NCBI RefSeq assembly: GCF_013359725.1
Contig: NZ_JABFMW010000001.1
Location: 186,001 to 250,000 of the forward strand
DNA from: Pseudarthrobacter sp. C4D7
GTDB taxonomy: Bacteria > Actinomycetota > Actinomycetes > Actinomycetales > Micrococcaceae
Reading direction: 5' to 3'
DNA: 64,000 bases
The position numbers and the translations under genes are program-made. This document shows positions 1 to 8,512 of this stretch, piece by piece. Each line of letters begins with the position of its first letter. Positions within the stretch are counted from its first letter, which is position 1. The notes under the pieces were generated by a model that saw nothing but the letters and a program-made list of their open reading frames with translations, did no database searches and was not told the origin of the DNA.

Positions 1-22
1 TCCGCGGAGAGGGACAGTAACC

Positions 23-460
23 ATGAGCCCCAGCTTCAATGAACTCAGCGCCGGCCAGGAAATCGGCAGCCGCACCATCGAGGTCACGCGCACCGACCTG
101 GTCAAGTACGCCGGCGCCTCCGGAGACTTCAACCCCATTCACTGGAACGAAGCCTTCGCCACCGGCGTGGAACTGCCCGGCGTCATCGCGCACGGCATGT
201 TCACCATGGGCTCGGCCGTCCAGTTGGTGACCGACTGGGCGGGCGACCCCGCCGCCGTCGTGGATTTCCAGACCCGCTTCACCAAGCCGGTCCTGGTCAC
301 GGACACCACCGGGACCGACGAACCCGGCGCCACCATCGACGTCACGGGAACCATTGGAAAGCTCGACGCCGATGCCGGCACCGCCCGCGTCGACCTCACC
401 GTGGTCGCTGCGGGGCAAAAAGTCCTGATGAAGGCCCAGGCCGTCGTCAAGCTTGCCTGA
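23..460 (+). CDS. MaoC-like dehydratase (HadB-type, 145 aa)
   Basis: A single hot-dog fold MaoC dehydratase, probably the catalytic half of a two-subunit (3R)-hydroxyacyl thioester dehydratase acting in fatty-acid elongation or degradation. The hydratase-2 signature is visible at about residues 32-50 (YAGASGDFNPIHWN), with the catalytic Asp and His, followed by the glycine-rich IAHGMFTMG stretch. The length is normal for HadB/MaoC. The start is supported by a purine-rich site (GAGAGGGACAG) just upstream. A TAA at 18-20 could be the end of a preceding partner subunit (HadA type), but too little sequence is present to prove it. The 3' end overlaps the next gene by 8 bases, implying translational coupling. 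Confidence 0.9.
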   Translation: MSPSFNELSAGQEIGSRTIEVTRTDLVKYAGASGDFNPIHWNEAFATGVELPGVIAHGMFTMGSAVQLVTDWAGDPAAVVDFQTRFTKPVLVTDTTGTDEPGATIDVTGTIGKLDADAGTARVDLTVVAAGQKVLMKAQAVVKLA

Positions 461-1751
461 GCTGGGACCTTTGACCTCTGCGTCCGGGGCCGCCGGGACC
501 GCCGCCCAGGTCACGGCCTGGCGTAACGCCGTCGTGGTGGCCTACGGCGCCAGCGGCCTTGCCTTTGCCTCCTGGGTGTCCAGGCTGCCGGCCATCCGGG
601 ATGCACTGGACCTCACCCCTGGCAACATCGGCGTCATCCTGCTGTGCATGACGCTGGGGTCCTTTGCCTCCGTGTCTGCTTCCGGGTTGATTGTGCTGCG
701 GCTTGGCTCCAAGCGGACCATCCGGACCGGCAGCATCATGGTGGGTGCAGGCTTGCTGACCGCGGGTTTTGGCACAACTGTGCTGGCAAGCCCGGTGGCA
801 ACCGCCATTGGGCTTGCCATCATCGGGCTGGGCACCGGGAGCTGGAACACGGCATCCAACGTTGAGGGTGCCGCAGTGGAACGCGCCGTAGGCCGCCACA
901 TCATGCCGCGGCTCCATGGCGCCTTCAGCCTGGGAACGGTGGCGGGCGCGGGGCTGGGCGCCGGCGCTGCGGCAATTGGCATGCCGGTGCTCTGGCACCT
1001 CGCGGCGGCAGGGACGGTGGTGGCGGTGTCGGTCGCGACGGCGGCGTCCTGGTTCCGCGCCGACGTCACCCCGGTGGCGTCGGGCGAGCGCAGCTACACG
1101 CCGGACACCTTTGAGGACCCCAGCACGGGTCCCATCCCCGTCATTGCTGCCGGGACCAGCCCAGGCGATGCTCCGCTGGACAACAAGCGGAAGATCACCC
1201 AGGCCTGGCGGGACCGGCGGACCCTGCTGCTGGGCGTGCTGGTGTTGGGCCTGGCCCTGGCGGAGGGGGCAGCAGGGGATTGGGTGGCCCTTGCCCTGGC
1301 CGACGGCCACGGGCAGAGCGACGCTGCCGGTGCGGCCGGCTACGGTCTGTTCGTCACGTTCATGACCATCGGGCGCTTCGCCGGAACGGTGCTGCTGGAC
1401 AGGTTCGGCAGGGTCCCGGTCATGCGGTGGTGCGCCGCCCTGGCCGTGCTGGGACTGGGTGTCTTTGTTTTTGCGCCGGTGCCGTGGCTTGCCTATGTGG
1501 GGCTCGCTGTGTGGGGCATGGGAGCATCCCTGGGCTTCCCGGTGGGCATGTCGGCCGCGGCCGACGACCCCGCCAAGGCCGCGGCCCGGGTCTCGGTGGT
1601 GTCCACCATCGGCTACGGGGCATTCCTGTGCGGGCCGCCCCTGCTGGGCCTGCTGGCCGAGCATGTGGGCATCCTGCATTCGCTGCTGGCCGTCATGGTG
1701 ATGCTCGCGGTTAGCTTTGTCCTCTCCCCGGTGGCCCGGAAGGCCGACTAG
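453..1751 (+). CDS. MFS transporter (432 aa)
   Basis: A major facilitator superfamily permease with about twelve hydrophobic segments in two halves, separated by a hydrophilic loop at roughly residues 205-250 (SGERSYTPDTFEDPS and following). The first loop carries a SWVSRLPAIRDAL segment, common in sugar- and drug-type MFS proteins. The TTG start at 453 overlaps the maoC gene by 8 bases; a second TTG at 471 is possible. The substrate cannot be inferred from sequence alone. It lies between a dehydratase and murB, with no obvious metabolic link to either. Confidence 0.85.
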   Translation: MPELGPLTSASGAAGTAAQVTAWRNAVVVAYGASGLAFASWVSRLPAIRDALDLTPGNIGVILLCMTLGSFASVSASGLIVLRLGSKRTIRTGSIMVGAGLLTAGFGTTVLASPVATAIGLAIIGLGTGSWNTASNVEGAAVERAVGRHIMPRLHGAFSLGTVAGAGLGAGAAAIGMPVLWHLAAAGTVVAVSVATAASWFRADVTPVASGERSYTPDTFEDPSTGPIPVIAAGTSPGDAPLDNKRKITQAWRDRRTLLLGVLVLGLALAEGAAGDWVALALADGHGQSDAAGAAGYGLFVTFMTIGRFAGTVLLDRFGRVPVMRWCAALAVLGLGVFVFAPVPWLAYVGLAVWGMGASLGFPVGMSAAADDPAKAAARVSVVSTIGYGAFLCGPPLLGLLAEHVGILHSLLAVMVMLAVSFVLSPVARKAD

Positions 1752-1788
1752 CTACTGCGTTGTACTGCGCCCCCGCAGTATCTTCAAG

Positions 1789-1794
1789 TAACGT
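1789..1794 (+). promoter_or_regulatory. -10 box of a leaderless murB promoter
   Basis: TAACGT ends exactly six bases before the murB GTG. Transcription would begin at or next to the start codon. No Shine-Dalgarno is present, so a leaderless mRNA is inferred. No convincing -35 is visible. Confidence 0.55.
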
Positions 1795-1800
1795 GGACAG

Positions 1801-2868
1801 GTGACTTCCACGCTTCTTTCCTCCCTGACCACCTCCGCCGTCGGAGGCCCTGCCGGCAAGTACATCGAGGCCCGCACCGAGGCTGAGATCATCGACGCCG
1901 TCCGCTCGGCGGATGCCGCCGGGGAACAGGTTCTGATCGTCAGCGGCGGTTCCAACCTCCTGGTGTCCGACGACGGGTTCCCCGGGACCGTCATCAGGAT
2001 CGCCTCCGAGGGGTTCACGGTCAACGCGGAGGACTCATGCGGGGGAGTGGCGGTGGTGGTGCAGGCCGGCCACAACTGGGACAAGCTGGTGGGGCACGCG
2101 GTCCTGCACGCCTGGTCCGGTATCGAGGCGTTGTCCGGCATCCCCGGCTCAACGGGTGCCACGCCGGTCCAGAACGTGGGTGCCTATGGTGCCGACGTCT
2201 CCCAGACCATCGCAGCCGTCCGTACCTGGGACCGTGAGCGGAACGCCGTACAGACCTTCACCAACTCCGAGCTGAAATTCGGCTACCGGGACTCCATTTT
2301 GAAGCAGACCACGGTCCACGGCTCGCCCCGGTACGTGGTGCTCACTGTTGAGTTCCAGCTGCCGCTGGGGCGGATGAGCGCGCCCGTCCGGTATGCCGAG
2401 CTGGCCCGGGCCCTGGGCGTGGACGTGGGCCAGCGTGCCTACGCGAACGACGTCCGCCGTGAAGTCCTCCGCCTGCGTGCCTCCAAGGGCATGGTGTGGG
2501 ACGTGGCCGACCGGGACACCTACTCCACAGGTTCCTTCTTTACCAACCCCATTGTCCCGGCCGCCGTCGCGGACAAGCTCCCGGAAAACGCACCCCGCTA
2601 CCCTGCCGGGCAGGACGGGATGGTGAAGCTCTCCGCAGCGTGGCTGATCGACCAGGCCGGCTTCGGGAAGGGCTTCGGCCTGGAAACGGACGGCGTGGCC
2701 GGCGGCCGCGCCTCGTTGTCCACCAAGCACACCCTGGCAATCACCAACCGTGGCTCTGCCAGCGCCGCTGACATGGTGGCCGTCGCGCGGGAGGTGCGGG
2801 CCGGCGTCGAACGCCGCTTCGGCATTTCGCTGCACCCGGAGCCGCTGCTCATCGGCCTCGAGCTCTAG
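1801..2868 (+). CDS. murB: UDP-N-acetylenolpyruvoylglucosamine reductase MurB
   Basis: MurB reduces UDP-GlcNAc-enolpyruvate to UDP-MurNAc in cytoplasmic peptidoglycan synthesis, using FAD and NADPH. The FAD-binding PCMH domain shows VSGGSNLLVSDDGF (about residues 47-60) and the phosphate-binding GIEALSGIPGSTGATPVQNVGAYG segment (about 108-131). YRDSILK and the later STGSFFTNP supply the proton-donor Ser region. The C-terminal motif HPEPLLIG with its catalytic Glu is present. At 355 residues it fits the type I MurB length in actinobacteria. The start is GTG with no ribosome-binding site but a -10-like box six bases upstream, so it is probably translated from a leaderless message. Confidence 0.97.
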   Translation: MTSTLLSSLTTSAVGGPAGKYIEARTEAEIIDAVRSADAAGEQVLIVSGGSNLLVSDDGFPGTVIRIASEGFTVNAEDSCGGVAVVVQAGHNWDKLVGHAVLHAWSGIEALSGIPGSTGATPVQNVGAYGADVSQTIAAVRTWDRERNAVQTFTNSELKFGYRDSILKQTTVHGSPRYVVLTVEFQLPLGRMSAPVRYAELARALGVDVGQRAYANDVRREVLRLRASKGMVWDVADRDTYSTGSFFTNPIVPAAVADKLPENAPRYPAGQDGMVKLSAAWLIDQAGFGKGFGLETDGVAGGRASLSTKHTLAITNRGSASAADMVAVAREVRAGVERRFGISLHPEPLLIGLEL

Positions 2869-2895
2869 CCGACCCCGGAAGGCCGCCGCCCGGCC

Positions 2896-2901
2896 TAGGA
2901 T
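2896..2901 (+). promoter_or_regulatory. -10 box of a leaderless promoter
   Basis: TAGGAT followed by six bases and then the ATG of the winged-helix gene. There is no Shine-Dalgarno. The geometry matches the murB promoter. Confidence 0.55.
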
Positions 2902-2907
2902 GGGCGC

Positions 2908-4011
2908 ATGGCTGCATCAGGCGTCCTCCGCGATCCCAGGACGATCGGCCGGCTCCGGCTGGCGTCCCAGCGGCTCGCCGGAATGGAGGCCGCCTCCGCG
3001 CCGGAACTTGTCCGGTGGATGACGGCCATGCAGGCGCAGGACCTTCCGGCGGCACTGTGGGCGGTGGGGGTCCGCGTGCCGGGAGCCGGCCTTTCCCAGG
3101 TGCGTGCCGCCATCGATTCCGGCGCTGTGGTCCGCTCCTGGCCCATGCGCGGGACACTGCATCTGGTTGCCGCCGACGACCTGCGCTGGATGCTGGACCT
3201 CACGGCCGAGCGGCTCACCAGGAGCATTGCAGCGCGGCACCGGCAGCTGGAGATCACGTGGGCAGACGTGGAGAAAGCCCGTGACCTGGCGCTGGAACAC
3301 ATCTCCGCGGAGGGCCCCGTCAGCCGCGCCGCCCTGTTCAAGGTGTTCGACGACGGAGGCCAGCCAACCCAGGGCCAGCGCGGGATCCATCTCCTGGGTT
3401 CGCTCTGCCGCCACGGCTGGCTGGTGCTGGGACCTCTGAGCGGGAACCAGCAGCTGATCGCGGCGTTTGATGACTGGATACCCACCTCCCGGATACTGGA
3501 GCGGGAGGAGGCCCTGGCGGAGTTCCTGCTGCGTTACTTCCACAGCCACGGCCCGGCCACGCTCCGCGACTTCGCCTGGTGGACGCAGCTGCCGCTGACC
3601 GAAGTGCGAAGGGCGTTTGAGGATGTCCGGCGCGGGTTGGTGGAGCTGGAGTTTGAGGGGACCAGCTACTGGCTGTCCCCGGAGGTTGCGGCGCTTCTGG
3701 ATGCCGGCCTGCCCGGAGCACGGTCTGTCCACCTGCTGCCCGGTTTTGATGAGTTTGTCCTCGGCTACACGGACCGCAGCCCCGTCCTGCCGCCCGAGCA
3801 TTCCGACCTGATCGTGCCCGGCGGGAACGGTGTCTTCAAAAAGACCGTGGTGGCCGGGGGACAGGTGGTGGGCACGTGGGCGCTGCAGGGCACGGGGCCG
3901 CGTGCCGCCGTCGTCCCCGAACTCTTCGACGAAGCCCGGCCGCTTGGCCCGGCGGCAGAGGCTGCCCTGGCCAAGGCGGGCCGGCGCTACACGACGTTCC
4001 TGGCCACCTGA
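2908..4011 (+). CDS. Winged-helix DNA-binding domain protein (DUF1006/HTH_42, AlkX-like)
   Basis: A 367-residue protein of the winged-helix family related to YcaQ/AlkZ. Members of the wider family are DNA glycosylases acting on interstrand crosslinks or alkylated bases. Supporting segments are RLASQRLAG near the N terminus, MQAQDLPAALWAVGVR (about residues 35-50), WPMRGTLHLVAADDLRWM (about 76-93) and the C-terminal LLPGFDEFVLGYTDRS (about 276-291). The last resembles the conserved aspartate/tyrosine region of the family. A nuclease or glycosylase role is an inference from the family; a plain DNA-binding role is also possible. It is monocistronic, with a leaderless-type start and a long hairpin repeat directly downstream. 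Confidence 0.8.
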   Translation: MAASGVLRDPRTIGRLRLASQRLAGMEAASAPELVRWMTAMQAQDLPAALWAVGVRVPGAGLSQVRAAIDSGAVVRSWPMRGTLHLVAADDLRWMLDLTAERLTRSIAARHRQLEITWADVEKARDLALEHISAEGPVSRAALFKVFDDGGQPTQGQRGIHLLGSLCRHGWLVLGPLSGNQQLIAAFDDWIPTSRILEREEALAEFLLRYFHSHGPATLRDFAWWTQLPLTEVRRAFEDVRRGLVELEFEGTSYWLSPEVAALLDAGLPGARSVHLLPGFDEFVLGYTDRSPVLPPEHSDLIVPGGNGVFKKTVVAGGQVVGTWALQGTGPRAAVVPELFDEARPLGPAAEAALAKAGRRYTTFLAT

Positions 4012-4026
4012 GCCGCCTCCGCCCCC

Positions 4027-4096
4027 GTACAACCGGCCCTCGCCCGCATAACCGGTGCCGGGCAGCAACGGTTATGCGGGCCAGGGCCGGTTGTAC
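4027..4096. repeat. Hairpin repeat, copy 1 (conserved 14-base loop)
   Basis: A near-perfect inverted repeat. Outer arms 4027-4040 and 4083-4096 pair over 14 bases and inner arms 4043-4054 and 4069-4080 over 12, with a small internal bulge. The loop at 4055-4068 is GTGCCGGGCAGCAA. It lies 15 bases after the winged-helix stop and could terminate transcription, although there is no T-run. A second copy with the same loop lies at 5063-5122. Confidence 0.85.
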
Positions 4097-4162
4097 CGCG
4101 GGTCATCCACATAGCGGCGTCCCGTGCTTCTGGTTCCCGGTCCCATCGGCGACTGTCGAGTG

Positions 4163-5127
4163 ATGAAAGTCGATACCGCGTTGGCCTTGGTGGACCATCG
4201 ATGGCCCCGGCAAGTGGTGGCATCCACGTCCGACTTGGCCGCTGCCGGGCTGGACAGCCGTGTGCTGACTGCAGCCGTGCAGAGCGGTGCCGTATTCCGG
4301 TTGCGGCGGGGAGCCTACGTCCGGAGCAGTTACTGGAATACGCTCACGCCGTGTACAGCCATGTGAGTGCGGCGCTGCTGCACGGTCTTATTGTCTGGAA
4401 CGGAGGCTCCGCGGTGCATGTGACAACCCAGTACTCCAATTCAACGGCCAGCGCGGGAAAGGATGTCCGGACCCACAAGCTTCCCCTCACAGATGCCGAC
4501 ATGGCTTCACTGTGGACGCCTGACGGGCGGGAAATCCTGGCCACCAGTCCCGAACGAACCGTGGTGGACTGCGCACGTATCCTGCCCTTGGACAAGGCCG
4601 CAGTGATCGGTGACCACGCGCTTCGCAAAGGTGCATCCCTCGAGGCCATGCGGCAGCTGCTGAACGACAGCCCAGTGGTCCGCGGCGGCAGGCGCGCGCT
4701 GGCCGTACTGGAGGTCCTGGATGCGCGGTCAGAGTCTCCGGGTGAGACCCGGACCAGGCTGCTGCTGCAGTCTTTTGGTCTGCGCGGGTTCGAACCGGAG
4801 GTGGTGATCCCCACCTCCGAGGGTCTATTCCGGGCTGACTTTGCGGATCCAAATGCCTTGGTGATCATCGAGTTCGACGGCATTGCCAAGTACACGGAGT
4901 ACAAGGCAACGGCCGATGTGCTGCTCGCGGAACGGCGCCGGGAGAACGCGCTGCAGGAGCTTGGTTGGGCGGTCTTCCGCATCAACTGGAAGCAGCTGGA
5001 CCGGCCGGGCGAGTTGCGGCAGCGGCTGTACGCATTTCTCTCGCGGCACGCCGGAATGCAAAAGCGGCCCTGCCCCGCACAACCGGTGCAGGGCAGCAAC
5101 GGTTATGTGGGGCGGGGCCGCTCGTGA
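4163..5127 (+). pseudogene. Broken AbiEi-like antitoxin domain / DUF559-type protein
   Basis: Two reading frames together make one recognisable protein. Frame 2 from ATG 4163 gives MKVDTALALVDH, then an N-terminal winged-helix AbiEi-type domain ending in FRLRRGAYVRSSYWNT, and stops at 4364-4366. Frame 1 picks up with YSHVSAALLHG (from about 4348) and runs through a C-terminal DUF559/Vsr-like nuclease-type domain (EFDGIAKYTEY, ERRRENALQELGW) to the stop at 5127. Intact relatives carry roughly 20 residues between these parts, so a small frame-changing deletion near 4340-4350 is likely. The last about 22 residues are encoded by the second hairpin repeat, suggesting the original 3' end is altered. 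A sequencing error or an N-truncated functional product remains possible. Confidence 0.7.
5063..5122. repeat. Hairpin repeat, copy 2 (conserved 14-base loop)
   Basis: Arms 5063-5085 and 5100-5122 pair over 23 positions with G-U wobbles and one mismatch, around loop GTGCAGGGCAGCAA (5086-5099). The loop differs from copy 1 at one base, while the outer stem sequence is different. It overlaps the 3' end of the broken gene and sits between that gene and the convergent asd, where it could act as a bidirectional terminator. Confidence 0.85.
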
Positions 5128-5139
5128 GGCAGCTAAGCG

Positions 5140-6270
5140 TTACAGGTTGCCGGTGGCGATGTTGAGCATGCGGCGCAGCGGCTCGGCTGCGCCCCAGAGG
5201 AGCTGGTCGCCCACGGTGAAGGCGCTGATGTACTGCGGGCCCATTTCCATCTTGCGGATGCGGCCCACCGGGATGTCCAGGGTGCCGGAAGCGGCCACCG
5301 GGGTCAGGTCGGCCATGGAGGCTTCCTTGGTGTTGGGAACCACCTTGGCCCACTGGTTGTCCTCGTCCAGCAGCTTCTCGATCTCGGCCACGGACAGGTC
5401 CTCGCGGAGCTTCAGCGTCAGGGCCTGGGAGTGGGAGCGCATGGCGCCGATGCGGACGCAGAGGCCGTCCATGATCACGTGGTTTTCCGCGGAGGTGCCC
5501 AGGATCTTGTTGGTCTCCACCCCGGCCTTCCACTCTTCCTTGGACTGCCCGTTGCCCAGGTCCGCGTCGATCCAGGGGATCAGGGAGCCGGCCAGGGGCA
5601 CGCCGAACTGGGTGACGTCGATGTCGGTGCGCTGGTGGGCCAGGACCTTGCGGTCAATATCCAGGATGGCCGACGCCGGGTCGTCCAGTTCCGTGCTGAC
5701 CTCGGCGTTGAGCGTGCCGAACTGGCTGAGCAGCTCGCGCATGTGCCGGGCGCCGCCGCCGGAGGCTGCCTGGTAGGTCATAGAGGTACCCCACTCGACC
5801 AGCCCGTTCTTGAACAGGCCGCCGAGGCCCATGAGCATGCAGGAGACGGTGCAGTTGCCGCCGATGAAGTCCTTGGTGCCGTTGACCAGGCCCTTGTCGA
5901 TGACATCGCGGTTAATGGGGTCCAGCACGATGATCGAGTCGTCGTTCATGCGCAGGGTGGAGGCGGCATCGATCCAGAGGCCGTCCCAGCCGCGGCTGCG
6001 CAGCTCTCCGTGGACCTGCTTGGTGTAGTCGCCGCCCTGGGCGGTGACAATAATGGGCAGCTTCGCCAGGGTGTCGAGGTCGAACGCGTTCTCGAGTTTG
6101 CCGGCGCCGTCAGCGAAGGACGGCGCGGCACCTCCCGCGTTGGAGGTGGAGAAGAACACCGGGTTGATGTTGGCGAAGTCGCCCTCGTCCTGCATGCGCT
6201 GCATGAGGACGGAACCGACCATGCCGCGCCATCCGACCAGGCCGACGGAAGGGGTAGCTGCTGTAGTCAT
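5140..6270 (-). CDS. asd: Aspartate-semialdehyde dehydrogenase
   Basis: Catalyses NADPH-dependent reduction of aspartyl phosphate to aspartate semialdehyde, the branch point to lysine/diaminopimelate, threonine and methionine. The N-terminal nucleotide-binding segment is [18 protein letters not shown]. The catalytic cysteine is C140 in [15 protein letters not shown], and a downstream [16 protein letters not shown] carries the active-site His. At 376 residues it is of the longer E. coli-type Asd rather than the shorter form common in Gram-positives. The ATG has no ribosome-binding site; a TAAACT box six bases before it suggests a leaderless transcript. Confidence 0.96.
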   Translation of the reverse strand: MTTAATPSVGLVGWRGMVGSVLMQRMQDEGDFANINPVFFSTSNAGGAAPSFADGAGKLENAFDLDTLAKLPIIVTAQGGDYTKQVHGELRSRGWDGLWIDAASTLRMNDDSIIVLDPINRDVIDKGLVNGTKDFIGGNCTVSCMLMGLGGLFKNGLVEWGTSMTYQAASGGGARHMRELLSQFGTLNAEVSTELDDPASAILDIDRKVLAHQRTDIDVTQFGVPLAGSLIPWIDADLGNGQSKEEWKAGVETNKILGTSAENHVIMDGLCVRIGAMRSHSQALTLKLREDLSVAEIEKLLDEDNQWAKVVPNTKEASMADLTPVAASGTLDIPVGRIRKMEMGPQYISAFTVGDQLLWGAAEPLRRMLNIATGNL

Positions 6271-6276
6271 TGGTCC

Positions 6277-6282
6277 AGTTTA
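6277..6282 (-). promoter_or_regulatory. -10 box of a leaderless asd promoter
   Basis: On the minus strand TAAACT is followed by six bases and then the asd ATG. There is no Shine-Dalgarno. Confidence 0.55.
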
Positions 6283-6374
6283 GACTTCGCGTCCGGAAGG
6301 GCGCAGTCGGTTACGTCACGCCGCAGTTGGGTCTGACGTCCGACGCCGGCACGCACCGGTGCCGTCAGCGGCGG

Positions 6375-6890
6375 CTAGGTAGACGGTGCGTCCCCGGGAA
6401 ACGGCTGGGTGCTGTCGGGGAAATTTTCGCGGGTGATGGCTATGGGCGACGGGTTTGATTCGAACCAGGCGCGTGCCTGGTCATCGGTAAGGGCAAACCG
6501 CGGTTTCGGCAGCCCGTTCAGCCGGCGCAGCCCGGCGGCCCGCATCTCCCGGCGAAGGCTGCGGATTCCCAGGAGCCAGCCTCCAGTGAAAAGGACAGTG
6601 CCCAGCAGTCCGAAAACGGCCACAACGATATTCAGGGTGGCCAGGGCAATGATGAGCATCACGGGTGCGCCAAAAGCCGGAATGGTCATGAGGGCTGTCA
6701 CCACAACAAGCCCGGTAGCCGTGTGGACTGAGTAATTTCCCGACGGCTGGGAACCACCGATTCCCCATTCGTCCTTTGTGTAGGCGTAGACCGTGGGTCC
6801 CATGGCGGTTGCGTAGAAGTACGGTCGGTCCACAAGTAGCTTCTGTACGGCAGGATTCATTGCCGTCAGTGACCTACGCTTTTCGTTCAC
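6375..6890 (-). CDS. Unknown membrane protein (171 aa), last gene of the thyA-folA operon
   Basis: Not assigned to a family. It shows an N-terminal hydrophilic part with PYFYATAMGPTVYAYTKDEWGIGG, two adjacent hydrophobic segments (about residues 58-82 and 84-108), then a basic stretch and a C-terminal soluble tail with ALTDDQARAWFESNP. The start is a GTG whose bases overlap the TGA of the upstream 74-residue gene, implying coupled translation; an internal ATG at codon 11 is an alternative. Its position at the end of thyA-folA is likely co-transcription rather than proof of a folate role. Confidence 0.75.
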   Translation of the reverse strand: MNEKRRSLTAMNPAVQKLLVDRPYFYATAMGPTVYAYTKDEWGIGGSQPSGNYSVHTATGLVVVTALMTIPAFGAPVMLIIALATLNIVVAVFGLLGTVLFTGGWLLGIRSLRREMRAAGLRRLNGLPKPRFALTDDQARAWFESNPSPIAITRENFPDSTQPFPGDAPST

Positions 6891-7111
6891 GGGCGGCTGG
6901 AGTCCGACTGCTCCAGTACGGCGGCCTTCCGCGCGCGGAGGGCAAAGAACGCCCCGAAGGTGAACACCTGGGTGACGACAACCAACACGATGGCACCGGC
7001 GATCTTGTTGCCGCCCAGGATCATGGTCAGGCCCACGATTGCGGACAGCAGCGCCAGCAGCGGCAGCAGCATGTAGCCCAGGACGAACAGGGTTTCCGGT
7101 TTTTTCAGCAT
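6887..7111 (-). CDS. Small two-helix membrane protein (74 aa)
   Basis: A 74-residue protein with two transmembrane segments (about residues 7-31 and 36-60) joined by a short GGNKIAG loop, and a charged C-terminus. It starts 4 bases after the folA stop and overlaps the following gene by a GTGA junction, so it belongs to the thyA-folA transcript. Small proteins of this shape occur beside dhfr in related genomes as far as I recall, but no function is known to me. Confidence 0.75.
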   Translation of the reverse strand: MLKKPETLFVLGYMLLPLLALLSAIVGLTMILGGNKIAGAIVLVVVTQVFTFGAFFALRARKAAVLEQSDSSRP

Positions 7112-7115
7112 GTTC

Positions 7116-7700
7116 CTAGCCCTCGGTCCGTGACCATTTGGTGAATCGGTAGCGTGTGCCGTTGGCGGCCGTCAGCCAGCCGTCCGGCGGGACGGCGGCG
7201 GTGGCCTCCCAACTGGCGCCGAGCTCCGGGGCGAACGTGTCGCCGTCGGCCTTCACATCGATGGTGGTGACCACCGCAACGTTGGCGAGGTCGGTGGACT
7301 GGCGGAACACGTCGCCGCCGCCCAGGATCCAGACTGTTTCGCCGCCGTCGACGAACTGCGACTCCAGGAGCGCGTCATCCAGGGAGGGAACCACGACGGC
7401 GCCTTCCGCCTCGGGCGTTCCGGCCCAGCTTTCCTGCCGGGTGATGACGATGTTGGTGCGTCCGGGCAGGGGGCGGTACTTGTCCGGGAACGACAACCAG
7501 GTCTTGCGGCCCATGATGACCGGGTGCCCGGTGGTGAGCCGGGTGAAGTGCTTGAGGTCCTCGGGCAGGTTCCAGGGCATGTCCCCGTCCTTGCCGATGA
7601 CGCCGTCGGACGTCTGCGCCCAGACCAGGCCCACACCGGTGATCGAGGCGGCCAGTTCCTCCGTGAAGGACTGGGGATCGGTGAAGTTCTCGATGCTCAT
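7116..7700 (-). CDS. folA: Dihydrofolate reductase
   Basis: Reduces dihydrofolate to tetrahydrofolate with NADPH, regenerating the cofactor oxidised by thymidylate synthase. The typical core is visible: [29 protein letters not shown], with the Trp and acidic substrate-binding positions, [12 protein letters not shown], and [11 protein letters not shown] near residue 125. The 194-residue length includes an N-terminal extension of about 20 residues ([12 protein letters not shown]) compared with typical 160-residue enzymes. The ATG overlaps the thyA stop as ATGA, giving strict coupling. Confidence 0.96.
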   Translation of the reverse strand: MSIENFTDPQSFTEELAASITGVGLVWAQTSDGVIGKDGDMPWNLPEDLKHFTRLTTGHPVIMGRKTWLSFPDKYRPLPGRTNIVITRQESWAGTPEAEGAVVVPSLDDALLESQFVDGGETVWILGGGDVFRQSTDLANVAVVTTIDVKADGDTFAPELGASWEATAAVPPDGWLTAANGTRYRFTKWSRTEG

Positions 7701-8500
7701 ACGGCGATCGGTGCCTTAATGGTGGGGTGGTGCTGGTACCCCACCACGTCGAAGTCTTCCAGCGTGTAGTCGAAAATCGAGGCCGGCTTGCGGGTGATCT
7801 TCAGCTGCGGGTACTCGTAGGGCTCACGTTCCAGCTGCTTGAGGACCTGGTCCATGTGGTTCTCGTAGATATGCACGTCCCCGCCGGTCCATACGAATTC
7901 GCCGGGCTCAAGGCCCACCTGCTGCGCGACCATGCAGGTGAGCAATGCGTAGGAGGCGATGTTGAAGGGGACGCCCAGGAACATGTCCGCGGAGCGCTGG
8001 TAGAGCTGGCAGGAGAGTTTGCCGTTGGCCACGTAGAACTGGAAGAACGCGTGGCACGGCGGGAGCGCCATGTCATTGAGCTCCGAAACGTTCCACGCGG
8101 AGACGATGTGCCGGCGGGAGTCAGGGTTCGACTTCAGGTTCTCGATCAGCTCGGCGATCTGGTCGATGTGCCCGCCGTCCGGGGTGGGCCAGCTGCGCCA
8201 CTGCACGCCGTAGACCGGGCCCAGGTCGCCGTCCTCATCCGCCCACTCATTCCAGATGGTGACGCCCTGGTCCGTCATCCACTTGATGTTGGTCTCGCCG
8301 CGCAGGAACCACAGGAGCTCCACGGCCACGGACTTGAAGTGGACCCGCTTCGTGGTGATCAACGGGAAGCTTTTCGAGAGGTCAAAGCGGATCTGGCGCC
8401 CGAAAACGCTGGTGGTTCCGGTGCCCGTACGGTCCGATTTATGGGTGCCGGTGGCCAGGACATCGCGCAGGAGGTCTTCATAAGGCGTTGGGATGCTCAC
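7697..8500 (-). CDS. thyA: Thymidylate synthase ThyA
   Basis: Converts dUMP to dTMP with methylene-tetrahydrofolate, producing dihydrofolate for the adjacent folA product. The catalytic cysteine is C149 in [48 protein letters not shown] and the nucleotide-binding DVHIYENH are all present. The 267-residue length is classical for ThyA without insertion. The start is GTG; the only purine-rich sequence abuts the codon, while a TAGACT box lies exactly six bases upstream. The box overlaps the stop codon of the upstream DUF1648 gene, so thyA probably has its own leaderless promoter. Confidence 0.97.
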   Translation of the reverse strand: MSIPTPYEDLLRDVLATGTHKSDRTGTGTTSVFGRQIRFDLSKSFPLITTKRVHFKSVAVELLWFLRGETNIKWMTDQGVTIWNEWADEDGDLGPVYGVQWRSWPTPDGGHIDQIAELIENLKSNPDSRRHIVSAWNVSELNDMALPPCHAFFQFYVANGKLSCQLYQRSADMFLGVPFNIASYALLTCMVAQQVGLEPGEFVWTGGDVHIYENHMDQVLKQLEREPYEYPQLKITRKPASIFDYTLEDFDVVGYQHHPTIKAPIAV

Positions 8501-8506
8501 CCTTCA

Positions 8507-8512
8507 AGTCTA
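8507..8512 (-). promoter_or_regulatory. -10 box of a leaderless thyA promoter
   Basis: Minus-strand TAGACT, six bases, then the thyA GTG. The first three bases of the box are the TAG stop of the upstream gene, so it could be partly coincidental. No good -35 is seen. Confidence 0.45.
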
